Notes under the pieces: generated by a model
Database searches by the model: none
The model's input: only the letters and a program-made list of their open reading frames with translations
Told to the model about the DNA's origin: nothing
Shown here: positions 11,417 through 22,163 of the stretch, one piece after another
Layout of the letters: the number at the start of each line of letters is the position of its first letter
Position numbering within the stretch: position 1 is the stretch's first letter
Translations under genes and position numbers: made by a program
From: Glandiceps talaboti
Taxonomy: Eukaryota > Hemichordata > Enteropneusta > Spengelidae
Length of the DNA: 64,000 bases
Reading direction: 5' to 3'
Assembly (NCBI RefSeq): GCF_964340395.1
Contig: NC_135549.1
Coordinates: 23,389,842-23,453,841, forward strand

Positions 11417-11838
11417 AATCTGATGAAAATCTGATGTACAATAATGAACTTGGCCGCGATTTCTCTATTTACTTCTCTATCCTACGTTCTTCTTCGTTTT
11501 CTGATTGAACGCCTTGTTCCTACATCGATCTGACATAACACAATATACCATACAGGAATTCTGGTCTAAATCTAGAGCGTTCAGTGGATTTACTCAACCA
11601 GTGTATTCAGAACGCTCTGGTGGCTATGTTTTTTTTTTGGTTTCAATTCGAACGTCCAGTATTGTATTGTAAGACGCATTCTCGTCGGCTACACCTAAGT
11701 AATGGCGAGATTTGTACGTGAATTCCTATGGTATCGTGCACGTGTCAGTTGTAGGTATAAGACACTCACAGACACACACACACATACACATACACAAAAA
11801 AGAGCGCCAGGTTCACTACATCAGATTTTCATCAGATT
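11417..11838. mobile_element. MITE-like element with 22-bp perfect terminal inverted repeats, copy 1
   Basis: AATCTGATGAAAATCTGATG plus TA at 11417-11438 is the exact reverse complement of 11817-11838. About 380 bp lie between, with no coding capacity. The TIR itself contains the direct repeat AATCTGATG. Copy 2 is 19698-20103, and a shorter relative is at 27934-28057. Confidence 0.65.
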
Positions 11839-11896
11839 GAACTACTTGTTGCTCTCCAATACGTCATGTGATAAGATCCTAATCAACCATAAGGGC

Positions 11897-11902
11897 TTTA
11901 AT
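11897..11902 (-). terminator. Possible polyadenylation signal for the tail exon, copy 1
   Basis: ATTAAA on the minus strand about 130 bases after the stop at 12032. It is a variant signal, chosen as the nearest candidate. The same motif is at 20162-20167 behind copy 2. Confidence 0.3.
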
Positions 11903-12031
11903 ATGCATTGGTTCATTGACACGTGACTCCGAGAAGCTCATATGTAAATGTCATGTCTGTCATCACGCGAACTTATTACCTCAAACAATATCTCATTTCT
12001 GGACTGAACATCCTTCATAGTGTGTTCTTTT

Positions 12032-12642
12032 TCAGGTGACCATAGAGACTGTAAAGTGTTTGCTTTCCATTTCAATGTCTTCATTTGGCACAATTGTTTC
12101 CTCTAGAGGTGAGCTAAACGTGACTAGGATACCCAAAGACGGACTCTGTGCCCCTGGGCTCTCATCAATAATCAAAGAGACGTGGTCATCGTCATCTTCT
12201 TCTTCTTGAACTGGTAGTGTTCGTTGTAGGTTGTTGCCTTCAGATGCTGAGGCCGAACACATTGATATTAGATTACTACTCGATGTGTTATTGTCATCTA
12301 GCAGATTAGATGCAGTAGAAGGGATAGTTCGCATTGAAAGACCACCTGTAGATGATAAGGATGAATCGTTCCTGCCTTGCAATGTCTCTTGGAGTCTCAA
12401 GGCTTCTTCATAAGTTGGTGGTATAAGATTAGGTCGGCTTCCTTGCACAGTGGCAAATGAGCCAATTGAGTCTTCTTCCGAGGATGCTACATGCCCATAT
12501 TTGGGATGCAATCCTCCTTGGAGCACAGCTGGTGCAGTACTGACACCGTGCATTCCCACAGTACCCTCACGTGAGCGACTTGGACGACGAGCACGGGCCC
12601 CAATGAAAGGATAAATAAACGTCGAAGGAGTGAGTGGACTTC
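12032..12642 (-). CDS. Extra cytoplasmic-tail exon of the EGF/TM gene (duplicate), first PPxY lost
   Basis: The minus-strand acceptor (TTTTTTCTTATAG) at 12643 opens a phase-1 frame of 202 codons to a TGA at 12032. It reads SPLTPSTFIYPFIGARARRP, then SREGTVGMHGVSTAPAVLQG, IPPTYEEALRLQE, a Ser/Thr-rich middle and an acidic EEEDDDDHVSLIIDE stretch. It is almost identical to the exon at 20287-20894. The clearest difference is LHPKYGHV where copy 2 and the paralogue at 29479 have PPKYG; this removes one of two WW-binding motifs. No EGF or TM exon accompanies this copy, so it can only be used as an alternative last exon of the gene at 20287-22808, or it is a passenger of the duplication. Frame and splice site are intact. 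Confidence 0.65.
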
Positions 12643-13760
12643 CTATAAGAAAAAAGAGAAAAATATCAAAACAGAATAATCCAGAAATCAAAAGAATAAA
12701 TAGCTTACGTACTTTGTACTCGGAAAGTCATATTAACCAAAATTAGAGATGAAAATACCCTACATCAGTATCAAACTCGATTCAATTTTAGTTTATTTCA
12801 TATCACTTTGTGTATCTTTATTTTTGTAAAGTGACTGAGCGATAATAACTCAATTCTCTACACTTGTAAACTTACTTACTGACAATAAAATGAACGACTC
12901 ATGAAAAGCAAAACGAAATAAAAACAACAATTTTTTTTTGTAGAAATCTCTAAGCTTACCGTCGGCGTTACATAAAAAATTGGCCTCACGCCATCACTGC
13001 GACGTTTTTGTGTTTTTAAATGAAGGTGGTTGATCGATATAAATTCATTTCATGCTCAGACGAGACCACCAATTTGATAGTCTGAGTTTTATGGTAAGTG
13101 TATACATTTACTGCATAGTAAACTAGAATCCTGATTATGAAAAAAGAGAAGCCATCTGGCAATGAACTGTGTTCAGAATTAGAAACTGATGAAATAGACA
13201 TTAAAGTGGGTAGGTAGATTTATACGTATACGGTTTACGTAGAATATTGTCCCGGGATATTGTCAGGGCGAGACGACTGACCTGCAGACCTGTGATGTAT
13301 GTACAGAAAGAGCGATCGATTTCTCTTTTATTCAGCCAGTTATAAAAACTGGACACAATACTGCAGAGAGTGGTGAAAAACACAATGAATACGTTATACG
13401 CATACTAGTAATCTTACCTCTACGTAAGAAATTTCAGGTAAATCATCAAAATCTAGTTTGTTTCTTGTTCAGTGCTTCGTTATTTCAATAATATACAATT
13501 CATAACTGCTGTTTTTGTTGGTATTTCTTCCGTTGCCGAAGATGCATGGATATGCATCACCTGTTGCGATAAATCAATGATATTGACAATGATAGTAGAA
13601 TGTTCTAGCTCTAGCGCCCTTTTGAAGTCGAGTGAGTATTGACTCAATTCATCAGCGCAGCCCGCCACTGGTGGCGCGCGATACGGTAAAGTTTGTACAA
13701 ATACAAATGTATCATTACGGTATTGTAACACAAAACAAATCGTGGGAAACGCCAAATACA

Positions 13761-13766
<6 letters not shown>

Positions 13767-13812
<46 letters not shown>

Positions 13813-13852
13813 TACACACACACAGACATAGACACACAGACACACACACAGA
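13767..13852. repeat. (CA)n/(CAGA)n microsatellite
   Basis: A simple CA run grading into CATA and CAGACA blocks; the shorter allele of the array at 5252-5440. Confidence 0.95.
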
Positions 13853-14135
13853 GGCTTATATATGCTTTCACGATCAATCCAGTTTCCACCCTTCGGCATG
13901 TGTAGTGTGATGATATTTTTTTTATCCAATCCGCGGTGATGAGAACACTACTAGAGGAAGAGAAATTGACATGCACGCAGACTCTATTCACAAAGTGACA
14001 CCGGTCTGCAAAGTTGGCGCTTGGGCCAGCGTAAAAGGGCAAGATGTGGAAAACTTTGCACAGTTATGACTGAAAATGAGTCGTATTCCAAAGAAATACA
14101 CACACAGGCATCACAGTTTGTGAATAAGAAGTAGC

Positions 14136-14290
14136 GCTAAACTATCCACCAATGACCGCCGCTGCATTTAAACACGTGACCTGCCACATAATGGTTCATT
14201 CTACGTCACACTCGTAAATGCGATTGAATTTCGAACATATATGAGATAAATATATGTGTACAGGCACTGTACGCTAGTTACACTTCCAGC
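14136..14290 (+). promoter_or_regulatory. Putative promoter of the + strand hypothetical gene, copy 2
   Basis: CCACCAATGACCGCC, TTTAAACACGTGACC, TTCTACGTCACAC and TACGCTAGTTACACTTCCAGC lead directly to the ATG at 14291. These are CCAAT, E-box and CRE-half-like modules, shared with the other three copies of this upstream region. Confidence 0.4.
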
Positions 14291-14488
14291 ATGTCTGCTT
14301 GTGTGTTGGATTCAACAACTTATAACGTTGTATCAAGTTCTTTCCGAACTGCTTTGGATTATTTCAAATGTGTTTCTCACAAACTGCCACATCATAAGAC
14401 TCGCGTTCTCGCTACTTTTGCAGTTCATAAACCAAAGACAACACTGACACCACTAAATCCAGAAATACACGCGACACACAGAAATAAG
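14291..14488 (+). CDS. First coding exon of a hypothetical + strand gene (copy 2, intact)
   Basis: ATG at 14291 opens 66 codons (MSACVLDSTTYNVVSSSFRT...LDYFKCVSHKLPHHKTRV...) ending exactly at a good donor, AGAAATAAG|GTAAGG, in phase 0. The exon is rich in Ser, Thr, Lys and His, with no signal peptide or known domain. The counterpart at 6099-6295 has a nonsense codon and a deletion. A phase-0 acceptor exists at 18135, about 3.6 kb downstream, but that exon is frameshifted. An open frame bounded by a start and a donor, beneath conserved promoter modules, is the evidence; I do not recognise the product. It could equally be a relic that happens to remain open. Confidence 0.35.
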
Positions 14489-15516
14489 GTAAGGAAAATG
14501 CGTTTTCGTTATTTTTTCCCTTATGGGTTTGTCAAGAATCTACAAAAAAAGTATAGTAATTTGGAATACAATTTTTTAATACTCTGTATGTGTTTAAAGT
14601 ATCATTGCTGCTATCTATTGATGACAAAAAAAAATCCATGGTCACCGGACTCACTGAAATACTAAAATCGGAATTGTGACCTCCCTCACTGATGATCTCA
14701 GTAATTTTCGAAATTTTTGACAAAAATATTTCATGAAATTTGTAGAACTTGGGACAATTAAAAGAAATTATAACATTAAATAAATCAGTGCGCATGTATG
14801 TTAACTTGTAAATGACAGTGACCCCTCATCCATCCAAATTTCAATATTTCCGGCTCAAAAACTTCAACCTAGGGATATTTTATATTTTCACTTGAAGTTA
14901 AATACTTCAGTGGTTGTCCTTATGCCGAGGTCGCTATAATGGCAATCAAAATTGAGACCCCCACCATATCCGAACTTATGCAGTTTTACACAGAAATCTC
15001 ATGAAATAGTATAAAATCGTAACAAAAATGTAGTTACCATTATTTTTCTTCAATATGTACAATAAATCGAATTTTCTCTTCACTATATATTAGAAAAGGA
15101 TTGGTTATCGCTCTGCCAAAGAGGTCTTACATGTAATAATATTCAGAATTGTGTCCCAACATCCATTCAAAGTTTTTACATTTTTGGCACAGAAATCCCA
15201 CGAAGAAGTGTAAAAGTCCTAACATCTTTGTACACATGAATTGAATCAAATTTACTATTTTCTTTTAGAAATAGTTTCGTTTTCTGTGTTCAAAAGTAAT
15301 CATGACGTTCAAATTGAGACCCATACATTTTTTCACAAAATCTTATACATTATATTATATTATATTTTATACATAAAAATATAGGACTGCTGTTTTTCTC
15401 TGTACACTTTAAAATGAACCAATCTTACTCTACACTTAAAAGAAAGTAATTGTTTGCACGTTAAATATAGTCTCATCGCCAACAAGATTATTACTATCCC
15501 TAACCATACCTTATTT
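14489..15516. other. AT-rich non-coding sequence (copy 2 of 6296-7266)
   Basis: No gene seen. It has many short insertions relative to copy 1, several of which look like 5-15 bp local additions or losses. Confidence 0.4.
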
Positions 15517-15867
15517 TTAAAGTGGCCATATAGATGAAATTTGGGGTATTTATTTTGGATTTTTAATTTTATAAAACAATTTTATCATGGCTTTCTACTT
15601 GAATGGGAAACAACATATGCCAAGTCTGTATTTGTAACTCAATACATTGCAAAAGATTGGTAAATATATAAAATGTTTGTTATTGTACGTACATTAACAG
15701 ACACTTCCTTTTTAGATTTTTTGCAATGTATTGAGTTACAAATACGGACTTGACATATGTTGTTTCCCATTGATTTTTCAAGTAGAAAGCCATGATAAAA
15801 TTGTTTTATAAAATTAAAAATCCAAAATAAATAACTAATTCTCATCTATACGACTGGCCACTTTAAA
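15517..15867. mobile_element. Hairpin MITE, 'AAAGTGGCCATAT' family, copy 2
   Basis: Same mirrored structure and ends as the element at 7267-7617; carried along by the tandem duplication. Confidence 0.7.
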
Positions 15868-16485
15868 CCTATACTCTTTGTACAAATATCTCATGCAAAT
15901 AATGCAAATCTGAAAAACATAAATTTTTCAATGTTTTACTTCATACATATCTAATGTATGAACTTTAACCTCTTCAAAAAAAAAGATTCCATTCACATTT
16001 CTATATTTCTGGTACTTATATTTCATTATATATCTTCACAATGGCAGTACGCTTAGGCTACCAGTTACTGTTTTTTAATTGTACGTATTTTTGGTAGAAG
16101 TCTAAGCGAGGGACCGAAACTGTGCACTTATCAGAGATGAGATTTAGTCACTACTTTAGTGACGAATAAACTTTGACATACATTGATTACAATTTTAAAG
16201 CACGTTTACACTATAGTGAACGTCGAGGCCATGAAATAAAGGGTCACTGGAAATAGTTAACAGTTACAATGAAAGTAAGTTTTACTTCAATGCTGTTAAC
16301 CAGAATTCTGCGCGACCTTCTCGAAAAGTTAACTTACAAATAGTACAAATTTGAAATTACAGTGTAGATTGTAATACGCGTAATACAAGAGCGCTCGCTA
16401 ACGTTAACATTCGTTTCGGCGACGGAAAACGCATTTGAATATGATCTGACCGCTCTTACCTCTAACTTAAGTGACACTTACTAGA

Positions 16486-17421
16486 GGAAATGATGCATGC
16501 CAAGGCCTGGCTTGAATCAAACAAGTAAACACTGAATGCAAGTAAAACCAAGACCATGCTTTTCGGTTCTTCTCAAACACTAAAACTAAATCCAGTTTTA
16601 CGGAAATTCAAGTACAGGGAGACCGAATCGAGCAAGTATTTGATTTCAAATACTTAGTGGTTTGGCTGGATTCAAAATTGAAATTTTCAACACATATTTC
16701 CACAATTTCTGCTAGAATTTCTCTAAAACTTGGTCTACTGTCGAGAATCATAGACTTTTTTCCGTTGGGACTTAGGAAGATGATGTTCAATACCTTAGTC
16801 CTTTCCCACTTCGATTATGCTGCGAATGTATGGTGTAATACGAATCAAAAGTATTTGAAGACACTTGAACTCCTCCATTAAACGAGCTGGCCGACTGCTC
16901 CTCGAATTTCCCCGTGATACTCAGGCTAGTACGGGTTGGGTTTATGAAAACTTCAAGTTGGGTTGGGTCAGCCCTCAAATTAGATGAAATCGCCAGCTGG
17001 CAACGCTCGTCTACAAATCCGTAACAGGTAATGCACCTAGTTACCTCACTGAAATGTTCAATCTTTCCAGTCAAATTCATCTTCATAACACAAGACAGGC
17101 CAGTAAAGGTAACATATACATCAATACAGTTAAAACTGAATATGGGAAACGGGCATTTCACTACAGTGGTACTGTTCTATGGAACAATCTACCCATATCC
17201 ATAAGATCAGCTCTAAACCCATCGATATTTAAAAGACATCTTAAGAATGTAGTCTGGTAATAAGGTAATTGGATATCTTTTAAAGTACGCTGTGCATCTG
17301 TAACTGTTTGTCCTCTTTTCTTTGTTTTTCTGTGTACGTAATCTTGCAACAGGTTCATTGGGAGAACAGTGCTAATGCACTGAAATGGTGTCTGTATAGG
17401 AAAGATTAAATAAATAAATAC
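16486..17421 (+). mobile_element. 5'-truncated LINE, RT C-terminus, copy 2
   Basis: Duplicate of 8202-9134. This copy keeps a longer continuous block at 16657-16881 (VWLDSKLKFSTHISTISARI, GLRKMMFNTLVLSHFDYAAN, VWCNTNQKYLKTLELLH), which makes the reverse-transcriptase assignment firmer. The C-terminal block 17054-17260 is unchanged (WNNLPISIRSAL). It ends in the same TTAAATAAATAAATA tail. Confidence 0.82.
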
Positions 17422-17860
17422 CAAGCAGTTCGTTTTTCCTAAAATCAAGTTAAATCTAACAGTTTCTCACCCCCACGGTAAATGATGAACGGTTTCTCAA
17501 AACGGACATGTCTCTTCCCATGTAATACTTATTTCCGTAATTTCGCTTAGAGAACAGCATTCTAAAGCCTGGATTGTTACTTCTTCTAGTTCAAATGTGT
17601 GGCACGTTATTACTTTACAAGTTCCATTCAATACAAACACACATGCAACTTTATGTGTGAGAGAGCGCGATGTTGCACGAGCTACGGTGCTTCCCCCCCC
17701 CCACCGTAAACAGTCGTCCACCAATGACTACACCGCATTTAAACACGTGACTTATATATAACAAAATCGCGTCATTCATGAATCGTTCTACGTCACAATC
17801 GTATTCTTTTCGAAGTTCGAACACATGTACAGATAGTACACGCTAGTTACACTTCCAAGT

Positions 17861-17980
17861 AGTGTATCCCCGAACGTTATCTGCTCAGAATTGTTTATGA
17901 TTCTCACACAGTACAGCGTTATCGTCATAAACCACCAAAGACAACGAGACTACCAAATGTAGGAATACGCGAGGCGAAAG
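17861..17980 (+). pseudogene. Diverged + strand first-exon relic, copy 2
   Basis: Duplicate of 9565-9694 with further internal deletion (TCTGCTCAGAATTGTTTATG). The donor GCGAAAG|GTAAGA is kept but the reading frame is not. Confidence 0.4.
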
Positions 17981-18134
17981 GTAAGACAGTTTTCCACAAA
18001 TTCAGTTTTCACTATTTTCCCCCAAACCAAAGTAAATCAAGGCGACCGCGACACTTCGCCTTGGTTTGAAGCCATGTTCGTGTTTCTCTGTGAACTTATT
18101 TAAATAATATTTTTGATGTTTGATTTTTTTTCAG

Positions 18135-18406
18135 CATGAATTATTCTTGACAGGTTTCGGGTTTGATTTCTGGTATATTAGTGACCACCAACTCATTTTC
18201 TTTATTGGGGTCAATTATTTTACATTTGTAGTAAGTTATTTTGTCAGACATGCAAGTACAGCATTGTGGACCTAATATGCGAAGCAAAAACAGAGAAAGG
18301 CTGTCCATCAAACATAATAGACAGAATTCGAGATTTTCTGCACGGAATGCTAACCTACAACTCTATAACGGACCATTCCCATATACTCCCTAATTCCGCG
18401 CAGTGA
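18135..18406 (+). pseudogene. Frameshifted copy of the + strand terminal exon
   Basis: It has the same TTTTTTTTCAG acceptor and HELFLTGFGF start as 9851-10123, but is 272 bases instead of 273. GTAGTAAGTTATTTTGTC replaces GTAGTAGATTATTTTTGTC, shifting the frame and giving a stop soon after (GG ACC TAA). Confidence 0.5.
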
Positions 18407-18559
18407 GCACATTTCATGAGACCTTTTGTTAAAATGGCACAAACTGAGTTTATAAGCTTTTTACTTTTAATACGCGAAATTACTTACATAATAACCTAGA
18501 TGAAACTTTTTAAAATGATTTTAATGTCGATGCGTGCCTTCTATAAAATTACGATTGAT

Positions 18560-19150
18560 TGATGAGACGTAAGTAATATATCACACGTAAACAACGTACT
18601 GTGTAACACCAAAGACATCACACGAGAATGTCATGTATAACAACAATATATATCATACAAGACTTGATATCACACGAGTCATGTCACAATATCATATACA
18701 CATGACGTCATACTATGTGACAACAAAGGTACACGAAACATGTAATGTGTGACAACATCGATATCATAAGAGACGTCATATTGTGTATCAATATCATACA
18801 AGACAAGTCATTTCTATTATGTGACAACAAATATATCACGCGAGACATATTATATACTGTGAGACAACGACGATATCACACGAGACATGTCATAAAGAAA
18901 TGAACTAATAGAACCGATGTCAGAAAGATGTAGCTGTCATAATGTCTGATATCACGAGACTTGTCATAGTGTCGTGAAGATATAACGAGATATGTCATAG
19001 TTTGTGTCAAACAAAGATCACACGAGACGTGTTGTATGATGAATATATTACACGAGGTATGTCACAATGTGTGACACAAAAAAAGATATCAAATGAGACA
19101 TGACGTCATAGTGTCATGACAAAATGGACGCCACGAGACGTGTCACAATG
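18560..19150. repeat. Degenerate ATATCACACGAGACATGTCAT repeat field, copy 2
   Basis: Nearly identical to 10295-10870, including the ATGACGTCAT palindromes. Confidence 0.8.
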
Positions 19151-19697
19151 TCGATCTGCATACATATATACATACATATGGAAGACAATGAATGATTGAA
19201 CCAATCCTGTGTACTTGTTTGTGAATGATTTCTAATACATTGCACAAGAGCCAAAAAGCACTAAATCCCTAATTTTGTTTTCCGATTTTACATAATCCAT
19301 CATTCTCTTTCATATCAGGCATTGCCTATGAATATCCAAAGTCACAAATACATGAAGCCATTATTAATATAACGCGTGGTTTTCTCTCAAAATGGTCGAT
19401 CATATATGGTCAATGTATTATTTTTTCTACTACACTGCCTTGTTGGACTTCTCTGGTAACTTCTCCGATGATATTGCGGAAAAATCTTTTCACTTTTTGT
19501 TGACGAAGTTTACATACATGTGAGTTAACGGAGACACCCCGTACACGTCTATATACATGTACATGCATAGCAAAATAAATATATACTGGCTAGTTAACTC
19601 ATAGAACAGTTAATCAATCTCCCCCCCCCAAAAAAAAAAAAGGAAAAAAAAAGATTGCACTGTCGATATCAACAATAACTTTTTCATAACTATTTGT

Positions 19698-20103
19698 AAT
19701 CTGATGAAAATCTGATGTACAGTAAACGGAACTTGGCCGCGATTTCTCTACTTCTCTATCCTACGTTCTTCTTCGTTTTCTGATTGAACACCTTGTTCCT
19801 ACATTGATCTGACATAACACAATATACCATACAGGAATTCTGGTCTAAATCTAAAGCGTTCAGTGGATTTACTCAACCAGTGTATTCAGAACGCTCTGGT
19901 GGCTCTGTTTTTTTTTTGTTTCAATTCGAACGTCGAGTATTGTATTGTAAGACGCATTCTCGTCGGCTACACCTAAGTACCGGCGAGATTTGTACGTGAA
20001 TTCCTATGGTATCGTGCACGTGTCAGTTGTAGGTATAAGACACTCACAGACACACACACACAAAAAGAGCGTCAGGTTCACTACATCAGATTTTCATCAG
20101 ATT
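19698..20103. mobile_element. MITE-like element with 22-bp TIRs, copy 2
   Basis: TIRs at 19698-19719 and 20082-20103 match those of 11417-11838; the interior is slightly shorter. Confidence 0.65.
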
Positions 20104-20161
20104 GAACTACTTGTTGCTCTCCAATACGTCATGTGATAAGATCATAATCAACCATAAGGGC

Positions 20162-20167
20162 TTTAAT
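20162..20167 (-). terminator. Possible polyadenylation signal of the smaller EGF/TM gene
   Basis: ATTAAA on the minus strand about 120 bases after the TGA at 20287. Confidence 0.3.
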
Positions 20168-20286
20168 ATGCATTGGTTCATTGACACGTGACTCATATGT
20201 AAATGTCATGTCTGTCATCACGCGAACTTATTACCTCAAACAATATCTCATTTCTGGACTGAACATACTTCACAGTGTATTCTTTT

Positions 20287-20894
20287 TCAGGTGACCATAG
20301 AGACTGTGAAGTGTTTGCTTTCCATTTCAATGTCTTCATTCGGCACAATTGTTTCCTCTAGAGGTGAGCTAAACGTTACTAGGATACCTAAAGACGGACT
20401 CTGTGCCCCTGGGCTCTCATCAATAATCAAAGAGACGTAGTCATCGTCATCTTCTTCTTGAACTGGTAGTGTTCGTTGTAGGTTGTTGCCTTCAGATGCT
20501 GAGGCCGAACACATTGATATTAGATTACTACTCGACGTGTTATTGTCATCTAGCAGATTAGATGCAGTAGAAGGGATAGTTCGCATTGAAAGACCACCTG
20601 TAGATGATAAGGATGAATCGTTCCTGCCTTGCAATGTCTCTTGGAGTCTCAAGGCTTCTTCATAAGTTGGTGGTATAAGATTAGGTCGGCTTCCTTGCAC
20701 AGTGGCAAATGAGCCAATTGAGTCTTCTTCCGAGGATGCTACATGCCCATATTTGGGAGGCAATCCTCCTTGGAGCACAGCTGGTGCAGTACTGACACCG
20801 TGCATTCCCACAGTACCCTCACGTGAGCGACTTGGACGACGAGCACGGGCCCCAATGAAAGGATAAATAAACGTCGAAGGAGTGAGTGGACTTC
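20287..20894 (-). CDS. Cytoplasmic-tail exon of the smaller EGF/TM/PPxY gene
   Basis: Phase-1 terminal exon (acceptor TTTTCTTATAG at 20895) encoding 201 residues to TGA at 20287. Two WW-binding PPxY motifs are present, LPPKYGHV and LIPPTYEEA, about 30 residues apart. These lie in the block shared with the larger paralogue: SREG.., VSTAPAVLQG, PPKYG.V, ATV, PPTYEEA against PPSYDEA, and DSS..MRTIP against DSS..MRSIP. The rest is Ser/Asn-rich and acidic (EEDDDDYVSLIIDES). In known proteins PPxY in a membrane-protein tail recruits Nedd4-family HECT ligases or other WW proteins; that role here is inferred. It is joined to the TM exon at 22164-22373 by matching phase across a 1.3 kb intron containing a minisatellite. 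Confidence 0.85.
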
Positions 20895-21037
20895 CTATAA
20901 GAAAAAGGAGAAAAATATCAAAACAGAATAATCCAGAAATCAAAAGAATAAATAACTTACGTACTTTGTACTCGGAAAGTCATATTAACCAAAATTAGAG
21001 ATGAAAATACCCTACATCAGTATCAAACTCGATTCAA

Positions 21038-21338
21038 CTTAAAAGTGGCCATATTGACGAAAAGTTGCTCTTTATCTTGGAATTTTAATTGATAAATCAA
21101 TTCTACTACATAGAAAGAACATATATCAAGTCCTTGTTTGTGTTATTGTACGTACAGTAATACATTTCAGACACTTTCTAGCTTTTTGCAATTTAATGCG
21201 TTACAAACACGGGACTTTGTACGTTGCTCCACATTGTTTTTTTTTTCAAGTAGGAAAATACAGTAGTCTAAGACTTGCTTTTTAAATAAATACTCCAATA
21301 TAACTATCAATTTGTCGTCCATATGGACACTTTAAAAA
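21038..21338. mobile_element. Diverged relative of the 'AAAGTGGCCATAT' hairpin MITE
   Basis: Ends TTAAAAGTGGCCATATTGA and TCCATATGGACACTTTAA. Interior blocks (ACATATATCAAGTCC, TTACAAACACGGGACTT, CAAGTAGGAAAAT) match the elements at 7267 and 15517. It lies in the TM-to-tail intron and starts exactly at the right breakpoint of the tandem duplication. Confidence 0.6.
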
Positions 21339-21446
21339 ACATTGACAACAAGATACTAAACTTTTCACCCATTGCAGTCTAAAAAGTCAAAGAAATTTAG
21401 ATTTGGTATTACAAAGTTTTAATATCGAGATGTGTAAAGTTGAGTA

Positions 21447-21960
21447 TTTTCATAATAGGGTCTATGGTATTTTCATAGTTAGGGTCTATGGTATTTTCAT
21501 AGTAGGGTCTATGGTATTTTCATAGTAGGGTCTATGGTATTTTCAAAATAGGGTCTATGGTATTTTCATAGGAGGGTCTATGGTATTTTCATAGTAGGTG
21601 TATGGTATTTTCAAAGTAGGGTCTATGGTATTTTCATAGTAGGGTGGGGTCTATGGTATTTTCATGTTAGGTATATGGTATTTTCAAAGTAGGTGTATGG
21701 TATTTTCATAGTAGGATCTATGATATTTTCATAGTAGGGTCTATGGTATTATCATAGTAGGGTCTATATGGTATTTTCATAGTAGGGTCTATATGGTATT
21801 TTCATAGTAGGTATATGGTATTTTCAAAGTAGGGTCTATATGGTATTTTCATGGTAGGGTCTATGCTCTTTTCATCGTAGGGTCTATGGTATTTTTTATA
21901 GTAGGGGCTATGCCATTTACATAGTAGGGTCTATGGTATTTTTTTATAGTATGCTATTTT
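21447..21960. repeat. ~22-bp minisatellite, TAGGGTCTATGGTATTTTCA
   Basis: More than 20 imperfect units of TAGGGTCTATGGTATTTTCATAG with variants (TAGGTGTATGG, AAAGTAGG, GTCTATATGG). It lies inside the TM-to-tail intron of the smaller EGF gene and has no coding potential. Confidence 0.95.
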
Positions 21961-22163
21961 CTTTATAAAATTATGGGAGTACTAATTTAGCTTACACACT
22001 AATTGAATTGTAAGAATGTAAGAATGTTGCATAATTAACGGGATTACGTCATACATTATACGTTAGGTCGGACTTGATTGATACAAAACTTTACAGGCAT
22101 CGTTTGTTTACATCCAAATTTGAATGATTTAAAAAAAAAACTACTGACATCTGTTCTATTTAC

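Larger units (their letters stand above)
4279..12785. repeat. Tandem segmental duplication, copy 1 (~8.5 kb)
   Basis: Sequence from TTTTAGTTTATTTCATATCA at 4279 to CTCGATTCAA at 12785 recurs in the same orientation and order at 12786-21037. The right third (about 10.0-12.7 kb) is nearly identical between copies. The left two thirds differ by many small indels and by dinucleotide-array length. Copy 1 contains a broken + strand exon (6099-6295), a LINE fragment, MITEs, a + strand terminal exon (9851-10123) and a - strand tail exon (12032-12642). Confidence 0.93.
12786..21037. repeat. Tandem segmental duplication, copy 2 (~8.25 kb)
   Basis: Direct copy of 4279-12785. The junction reads CTCGATTCAA|TTTTAGTTTA, and the right flank resumes as CTCGATTCAA|CTTAAAAGTGG, so both breakpoints can be placed to within a few bases. 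The right breakpoint abuts the end of a hairpin MITE (21038-21338). Confidence 0.93.
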
